From Larix sibirica (Eukaryota; Streptophyta; Pinopsida; Pinales; Pinaceae): a DNA stretch of 11,023 nt. The translations under genes and the position numbers were made by a program. Each line of letters begins with the position of its first letter. The first letter of the stretch is position 1. Of this stretch, positions 1 to 5,339 are shown one piece after another. The notes beneath the pieces are model-generated. The model did no database searches. It was not told where the DNA came from and saw nothing but the letters and a program-made list of their open reading frames with translations. The stretch lies in contig NWUY0300008587.1 in assembly GCA_004151065.3 (NCBI GenBank), positions 47,873 to 58,895 of the forward strand, given 5' to 3'.

Positions 1-380
1 GTCAATCTGAGTTTAACCAACTATACACGAGACTCAGTCCACCTGAGTCAAACCAACTGCTCATACAATTCAGCCAATCTGAGTTAAGGAATCTGCTCAT
101 GTATCCTACTCTACTGAATCAATGTATTCGTTGCTCATTACCACTGTTTATCATTTCATCATCTGAGTACATCATTATGTTACTAACTCATCACATCACT
201 GTTTAATCTTTTCTGAGCATCATCTCATCTCACTGTGTAGAAAGTGCTGAGTATAAGACATGTATCATCACTAAGCATATCACTGGATCACTGATTATAT
301 ATATATATATATATCATGCATTCATTGCTGAGTATATATCACTGTGAAAAGAATACTAAGCATACATACCATCACTGTTT
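1..380 (+). repeat. Degenerate short repeats rich in CTGAGT / CATCACTG
   Basis: Loose units of about 35-40 bases recur in the first 130 bases (CAATCTGAGTT-AACCAACT, CACCTGAGTCAAACCAACT, CAATCTGAGTTAAGGAATCT). They grade into a stretch with repeated CATCACTGTTT and GCTGAGTATA words. There is no coding sequence. The period is too degraded to define a monomer. Confidence 0.45.
296..314 (+). repeat. (TA)n microsatellite
   Basis: About 9.5 uninterrupted TA units. Confidence 0.95.
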
Positions 381-419
381 GTAGATGTTACTGTGCATTT
401 CAATCTTTTCTGTAGGTGT

Positions 420-725
420 CACTGTCATCAAAAGGTTTGCTGATATTTTTGCCAATCAAATCATCATTCTGTCCATGGTCACATCATCATTCTGTCCACA
501 GTCATGTCATCAACCTGCAATATCATTTGCCTGCCCAAATACATGTCTTCAACATTCCATCATGTTGTCCATGTCTTCACAAACTGTCATCAATCTGCCA
601 TTACTGCTACCTCAAAGTATTATCAGACTGTTCACAAGTAAATCATTTTGTCCACATATCATCAGCATGTCATTATATCTTTAATCATAAACATGTCCAC
701 AGCTATGTCTTCAATCTGTCCATAT
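420..725 (+). repeat. Degenerate TGTCCATGTCATCAATCTG-type repeats
   Basis: Two adjacent 23-base copies start at 460 and 483 (ATCATCATTCTGTCCA, then TGGTCAC or CAGTCAT). Looser copies follow to about 720 (GTCTTCAACATTCCATCATGT, TGTCATCAATCTGCC, TCTTCAATCTGTCC). Open frames here are by-products of a repeat that lacks stop codons. Confidence 0.6.
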
Positions 726-853
726 CACCGAAATTTAGAGCTTCACTACGTCTCCACCAAAGAGAAAAATAAAAGTCATTTGCTGCTCCTCAGATCTGCC
801 GCTGCCTCTATACCCCAAAAATCTCAGACCTACGAACTCAGAGCTCCACCAGT

Positions 854-880
854 ACCACGCTTCCACTGCGCCACTCTGAT
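854..880 (-). mobile_element. Initiator tRNA-Met-derived 5' segment, possible SINE or retroelement head
   Basis: The minus strand reads ATCAGAGTGGCGCAGTGG followed by AAGCGTGGT. This matches the first 27 bases of plant initiator tRNA-Met except one T for C, and includes a perfect pol III A box, TGGCGCAGTGG (873-863). The anticodon arm and 3' half are not those of the tRNA. A weak B-box-like AGTTCGTAGG lies at 838-829. It is therefore not a tRNA gene but a chimera whose head derives from one. SINE origin is the simplest reading. No tail or target-site duplication was recognised. Confidence 0.6.
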
Positions 881-1240
881 TTCTCACAATCTGAAAATGA
901 GGCGAATTACCATTAATTTATACACATGTTTCCTTTGAAAAATACTAGGCTGACATGTCATTTTTGATAAAAGAATTTATTATTTTTATTTGGAGCTGAC
1001 TTGTTCATGTTTTCATTTTAAATCTTGGAGCCGACTTCAACACTTAAATTTATTTAAGCTTTAATTCTCATCTTAAATTATGTTAGCTTCATCAACACCC
1101 CAATGGCCATCTTACCACAAAAGGATTGTACATTATCATCAACAGGTTGCCAAGTATGTGGGTTTAATACCCAAGGATACCACATATGTGTGGGTTTCAT
1201 GGCATCATCAACAAGCCATCTCATTGACTGCCCTTCCAAT
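881..1240. other. AT-rich interval with short direct repeats, no gene
   Basis: GGAGCTGACTT and GGAGCCGACTT occur about 35 bases apart (near 991 and 1026). CATCAACA-type words recur at about 1090, 1138 and 1206, leading into the minisatellite. A small inverted repeat, GGGTTTAATACCC, lies at about 1160. None of these shows a function. Confidence 0.45.
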
Positions 1241-1800
1241 ATGCCCGCAGTGCTCCATCACATGCCCAGAAGGGTCCTTATGTATGCCCGCAAGGGCTTC
1301 TTTGAAATGATGCCTTCAAATGCCCGTTGTGATGCCCTTCAAATGCCTTCAACAAATGCCCGCAAGGGCCTTTTTCACACCCTTTGAAGATGCCCACAGG
1401 GGCCTTTGGAAATGCCCGCAGGGGCCTTTAAGATGCCACTGTGATGCCCACATGGGCTTCTTGAATATGCCCGCAAGGGCTCAAGAAATGCCCGCAAGAG
1501 CCTCTTGCTGAGATTCCCACAAGGGCGCTATAAAATGCCCGCATATCCACTTAAGAATGCCCGCAGCACTCCTTTAAATATGCCCGCACAGGGTCTTTAC
1601 AAATGCCCACAAGGGGCCCACTGTGATGCCCTTATTTATGCCAAGATATGCCCGCATGGGGCCTAAGTAAATGCCCGCAGAGCCTCAATAGAATGCCCGC
1701 AGGGCCACTTAAAAATGCCCACAGGTAGCTTCATAAAGATGCCCACAAGGGCCTATAAAAATGCCCGCATGGGCTTGATAAAAATGCCTGCAGGCTGTCC
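1241..1800 (+). repeat. Minisatellite of about 22 bp, about 27 degenerate units
   Basis: Units begin ATGCCCGCAAGGGC and continue with an A/T-rich spacer such as CTTTAAAA or CTATAAAA. Most are 20-23 bases, with a few short (about 10) or longer (up to 34). Each full unit carries the inverted repeat GCCC-gcaa-GGGC, able to fold as a 4-bp hairpin. Roughly 13 units keep GCCCGC, while about 6 have CCCAC at the same place, as expected for methylated CpG decaying to CpA. Frames through it encode repetitive peptides that look accidental. The unit is not recognised from any named satellite. Confidence 0.9.
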
Positions 1801-1975
1801 TCCATTGTCTTGCTTGCCATCAACCTTGTCATGTCTTTGACCTTTGTCATTGCCATGTCATGCTTTGGCCTTTGTGTGCCATGTCATTGCATCTTCCACA
1901 TCATTTCTTCAACAAGCATGTCCTTGTCCATGGTCCTGTCATGTCCTTGACCTTTGTCATTAATGTTTTGCTATC
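1801..1975 (+). repeat. Degenerate GTCATGTC-TTGACCTTTGTCATT repeats
   Basis: Near-identical stretches GTCATGTCTTTGACCTTTGT at about 1828 and GTCATGTCCTTGACCTTTGT at about 1937 bracket looser copies (CCATGTCATGCTTTGGCCTTTGT, CCATGTCATTGC). It directly abuts the minisatellite and shows the same kind of short-period pattern. Confidence 0.6.
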
Positions 1976-2159
1976 AATGACAATCTTTGGTCATCATATT
2001 TCACAAAGATTACCTTTCTTCCCTACGTACGTACTTCACTTCATATACCCTCACTTGACTTAGGTAGCTGAGCTATGCATGTTGACTTAGGAATCTCACA
2101 TGTAAAAAGGTTCTAAGGGTTACACAAATGTTAGACTATATAAGTACAAATTATAAATC
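1976..2159. other. No feature recognised
   Basis: This is AT-rich sequence between the repeat block and the LINE remnant. Nothing can be supported. Confidence 0.4.
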
Positions 2160-3059
2160 TAGTGGTAAATCTGGGCCCTAAGAACTGAACCCCCAAATGT
2201 GTAAACTGTGGTGGTTTCAATCCCCACCCTTGGGAAGTAGAAGTGGTAATCTGAGAGGACATTCTTTGACCCATTGAAGATCATAACCTTTCCTAAATTG
2301 ACCTTCAACTGTGAAAGATCACAAAAGCTAGATAAGGCATCTAGAGGTCTCTGTAAACCATCTGGGTGGAGGCCAAGAGAACCACGTCTGCAAGAGGAGG
2401 ATGGAGATCAAAACATGGTGGAGGAGACAACCATAACCAAGTTGGATATGCTCATGTAGGACAGACTCCAACTCACCTATATAGATCCCAAATATTGTAG
2501 GGGATAGAGGGCACCCTTCATTCGCCCCAATGGTGCTCCTAATAAAATCTAACACTCCATGTGTTATGCGAAGGTGACCAAGAATGGACTCATAAAGACA
2601 CATAATAAGCATGATAAGGGTCTCTAGGATGCCAATATCTCTAAGCCTATAGAACAAGGCCCCCCTTGAGATCAAGTCAAAATCACTTCAAAAGTCAACA
2701 AAGCAACAGGAGACTTTCAAAGAGCAATGTATCGCTTCCTCAATGATTGCATAGAGGATGAGGATATGATTAGTGGTATAGTGCTCAGGCCAAAAACCTG
2801 CCTATCCTCTGGCTCTAGATATCCCCTCTCAAGTGAAGGGAAGTAGTGTGGTAGATAATGGGTGGCCTACCATGATTGTCCAGTAATTGTTGGGATCAGC
2901 ACTAAATACTAATTTGTGAATCATGTGAATACTATGTTGGGACCAAATCTGTAGAATTTCCCAGTAAACAACATGGCTAAATAAATCAGCAATGTAATCA
3001 ACAAGAGAATGTATACCATGTTTAAAGAAATCAACTTGGAACCCCTCCTTATTTGCCAT
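2160..3059 (-). pseudogene. Non-LTR retrotransposon (LINE) reverse transcriptase, decayed
   Basis: In order on the minus strand the blocks are HGIHSLVDYIADLF and DPNNYWTIMVGHPLS (the usual SNYR-I), AIHCSLKVSCCFVDF (VDF-KAFD, here degraded), FYRLRDIGI, FIRSTIGANEGCPLSPTIFG (the usual G--QGCPLSP-LF-IYI-EL) and ELESVLHE. The catalytic FADD region near 2383-2397 reads FAD-type sequence with one Asp codon missing and a frame change. The tail keeps LKVNLGK, VMIFNGSK and ETTTVYTF. Stops, frameshifts and a deletion between the SNYR and VDF blocks show it is dead. Confidence 0.85.
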
Positions 3060-3109
3060 TCTACTGATATTAATCTTCCAAATTGCTAGCTAGGAATTCA
3101 TATAAAAGA

Positions 3110-3340
3110 GTAGATGACATGATGATGGGGGGGGAGGTGACTAGAATGAGAGGGTGCCCAAGCACATCATAGAGGGCAGTCCTATGGATGAACATGGATT
3201 GGGGGTCATGGTTGGGAGTCTGGGACACTAGAATGCCACAAGAAAAGTGTGTGCCAAAAAGGTTTTAGGGGAATGCTGAAGGGACGCACACAACTCACTT
3301 CTCCTCTTTGAGATAAAGATGTGCTTCTTGCAACAAAGGA
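3110..3340 (-). pseudogene. Probable LINE endonuclease-domain remnant
   Basis: Upstream of the reverse transcriptase on the same strand lie fragments that read LLQEAHL (the usual LQETHL of apurinic endonuclease-like domains), FGTHFSCGI and PNHDPQSMFIHRTALYDVLGHPLI. Order and orientation agree with an EN-RT LINE, but the domain is too broken to trace catalytic residues. Confidence is moderate. Confidence 0.5.
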
Positions 3341-3826
3341 GGCAATGATAAGATTTCCAGAAATGTGGGTAAGAGGCGGGATGATGGAAGGTGTGATGAA
3401 GCTGTCTCTCAGAAAGCTATTGATAATAATATAACATGTCCCAAGAATAGAAAAAAGCAGAAGATATTAGTTCATTCTTGTTCTCCTCATACAATTATGA
3501 AAATATTTCAGTAATCCTTTAGGCAAATACATTACTAGTTGTATGCAGCTTGATATTTACTTACTGCATGTTTTTCCAAGTTGGCTAGTTAAATAGGCAA
3601 TATGGCATTTGTAATGACATATGCCTATGTATAACGTGCTAGAACTATATAAAGAATAGTGTGGAACAGTGTTACATAGACTCAAAGGAAATGATTTTGC
3701 AAAATTTGTTTTCCTAATATTTATATTTTAATACAAGAGACCATTATGTAAACAAGACCACAGATACTTGAACTCTAGTGTTTGAACCTCTCCTTCATTC
3801 CATACTGTTGTAATACATGACCAATT
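3341..3826. other. No gene recognised
   Basis: This AT-rich sequence lies between the LINE remnant and the tandem duplication. No coding pattern, repeat or EF-Ts terminal exon is visible on either strand. Confidence 0.5.
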
Positions 3827-4057
3827 GAGAATTCTTGTAAAGAGGCAATCAATTCCCATATGACTTATAGAAAAATTAGTAATCCATCAATTTGAAAGAA
3901 AAATATAACCAATGCCTCCAAGAGACCTCTAACATAAATTGAATCAATTTTCTTAGTGCATCTGGTAGTCACCAAATGGATCAAGCAAATCAGGAAGTGA
4001 GAGGTTCGTTCTAGTGTTTGTCAATCACAATCATTGAATGAATTTTTAATGGGAATA

Positions 4058-4140
4058 GCAGGGATGAGACAAGTTGAAGAGCAATTTGTTTTTGGTACCG
4101 AGGGCCATAGGTTTAAATTCCACCACCTCGATGTGAAATT
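4058..4140 (+). mobile_element. Degraded second copy of the tRNA-like element
   Basis: This is the counterpart of 4850-4925 in duplication copy 1. The B-box region survives as GGTTTAAATTCC, but the bases that form the A box in copy 2 are missing (about 13 bases lost between gagacaag and gcaattt). It should have no pol III promoter activity. Confidence 0.45.
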
Positions 4141-4482
4141 TATTAAAACCCAAATGCAAATATTAATCATTCCATGTCACATCATAATTTACAGGCCGCA
4201 GCTTAATCTGGCATTTCCAATTTCCCATAGAATCCCCAGGACCTTCCTAGCCACAATGGTTTCATTTAGTCCCCATTTTTGCCAAAATAAGATTTTATCA
4301 GACATATTTGTGAGAATCTCTACCGGTCCTCTTCAGTTAACAATTTTGATTATGTTGATCTAAATCTTAGATTAGAGAAATGGTCCATGAAAAGATGGAA
4401 TGAGAGCAACCAGAATTGAAGAAAGGAGTTGATCAGCACTAAGGAGAACAATATTTTTCTTAGGTGCATTTCCCCTGCATAC

Positions 4483-4568
4483 CTTGACATTTACTTTGCT
4501 GTTCATAACAAACTTCTATTCCAAAAGTGCAATGGCCTCCATAGATTTCCTTAACTGTCCTTTTCCAC
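4483..4568 (-). pseudogene. Decayed duplicate of EF-Ts exon D
   Basis: On the minus strand this stretch aligns without gaps to the last 82 bases of exon D, matching at about 69 of them by eye. The donor GTCAAG followed by gtatgc is preserved. The copy has an in-frame TAG (plus-strand bases 4516-4518) where exon D has the CAA codon of LLEQKF, and several replacements such as ATGGAGGCC for GTGGAGGAA. The front of the exon, which encodes the [10 protein letters not shown] part, is not recognisable. It lies within the older or freer copy of a local tandem duplication, so it is most likely an intronic or downstream relic that is not spliced in. Confidence 0.8.
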
Positions 4569-4599
4569 TAAACTTTTGTACTTGCAGTAATTAAAAAAT

Positions 4600-5310
4600 G
4601 AGAATTCTTGTAAAAAGACAATCAATTCCCATATGACTTATATAAAAAATTGTAATCCATCAATTTGAAAGAAAAGCACAGCCAATACCTCCAAGAGGCC
4701 TCTTAACATATATTGAATCAATTTACTTTGTGCATCTGGTAGTCATTGAATGGACCAAACATATTAGTAACAAGTGAGGGGTTGGTTTTGGTGTTCATCA
4801 ATAACACACACCCGCATTCATTGAATGATTTTTCTTTGGACTTAGCAGGGGCGAGACAAAGTGCAGGGCAGTCTGGTTAGTGCAATTGTTTTTGGTACAG
4901 AGGTCCATAGGTTCAAATCCTGGCACCTCAATGTGAAACTTTGTAAACCCAAAGGCAAACATCAATCAGTCGCGAACTCATCCTACTACTCACAGGCCAC
5001 AACTCAGTCCCTCTTTTTGCCTGAAAAATAGTTTTCTCAGCTCCAATACTGAGAATCTCTCCTAATCCTCATCAATTAACAATGCTAATTTATGCCAGTC
5101 TGAATCTTAGATGAGAGGAATGTTCCATGAAAATATGGAATGAGAACAAAGCAAAAAGGAGAACTACCAAAGCAATAATATATTTTACTTCGGTGCATTT
5201 CCCCTGTGCATACCTTGACATTTACTTTGTCATTCATAACAAACTTTTGCTCCAAAAGTGCAATTTCCTCCACAAACTTCCTTAACCGTCCTTCTACCAT
5301 TTTCTCTATA
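4600..5310. repeat. Tandem segmental duplication, copy 2 (contains the intact exon D)
   Basis: This partner of the 3827-4587 copy begins at gagaattcttgtaa and extends into exon D, where the similarity fades near 5297-5310. It keeps the open reading frame and the fuller tRNA-like element, so it is probably the functional or less decayed member. The unit starts in intronic or 3' flanking sequence and ends inside the exon, so the duplication cut through exon D. Confidence 0.85.
4850..4925 (+). mobile_element. tRNA-derived SINE head with A and B boxes
   Basis: A pol III A-box-like TGGTTAGTGCA lies at 4874-4884 and a B box GGTTCAAATCC at 4910-4920, followed by TGGCACC as in a tRNA acceptor end. 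The box spacing (36 bases start to start) is a little short for a real tRNA, and no cloverleaf can be drawn with confidence, so a SINE head is more likely than a tRNA gene. The body would continue rightward, but its end, tail and target-site duplication were not recognised. The element sits inside both copies of the local duplication, so it inserted before that event. Confidence 0.5.
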
Positions 5311-5339
5311 GTAGCTTGAGGTTTTCCAGACGTGGCAGC
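5214..5339 (-). CDS. EF-Ts exon D (42 codons)
   Basis: This 126-base exon begins [20 protein letters not shown] and ends [10 protein letters not shown]. The acceptor is tttgacag before GCTGCC, and the donor is GTCAAG followed by gtatgc. It starts and ends in phase 0 and follows exon C after a 361-base intron. In the family a further stretch of about 30-40 residues follows (the KEVGSP and VGEGIE region). That exon was not found downstream, so it is probably beyond position 1 or too diverged to recognise by eye. Most of this exon has a decayed second copy at 4483-4568. Confidence 0.92.

Larger units (their letters stand above)
3827..4587. repeat. Tandem segmental duplication, copy 1
   Basis: The copy begins at gagaattcttgtaa and runs through the decayed exon at its right end. 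It matches copy 2 (4600 to about 5310) with an offset of 773 bases at the left and 731 at the right, so small indels have built up. Shared landmarks include atcaattcccatatgactta, atccatcaatttgaaag, tgcatctggtagtca, the tRNA-like block and cataccttgacatttacttt. The divergence by eye (roughly 15-20 percent) implies an old event. Some A-box sequence present in copy 2 is deleted here. Confidence 0.85.

Noticed and set aside
385-938. Three overlapping plus-strand open frames of about 96-118 codons
   Set aside because: They lie in degenerate short repeats, overlap one another in different frames, and their peptides show no domain or balanced composition. The openness comes from the repeat words.
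1080-1511. Plus-strand open frames with MPARA-like peptide repeats
   Set aside because: They are translations of the minisatellite, whose unit length varies so the frame is not kept. This is not a repeat protein gene.
1241-1800. CRISPR-like array
   Set aside because: Units follow each other directly without unique spacers, vary in length and sequence, and the surrounding DNA is plant nuclear.
2274-2459. Plus-strand open frame of 61 codons
   Set aside because: It is antisense to the LINE reverse transcriptase remnant and has no support of its own.
4874-4920. Functional tRNA gene
   Set aside because: A and B boxes are present but too close, and no acceptor or anticodon stem pairs convincingly. 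SINE head preferred.
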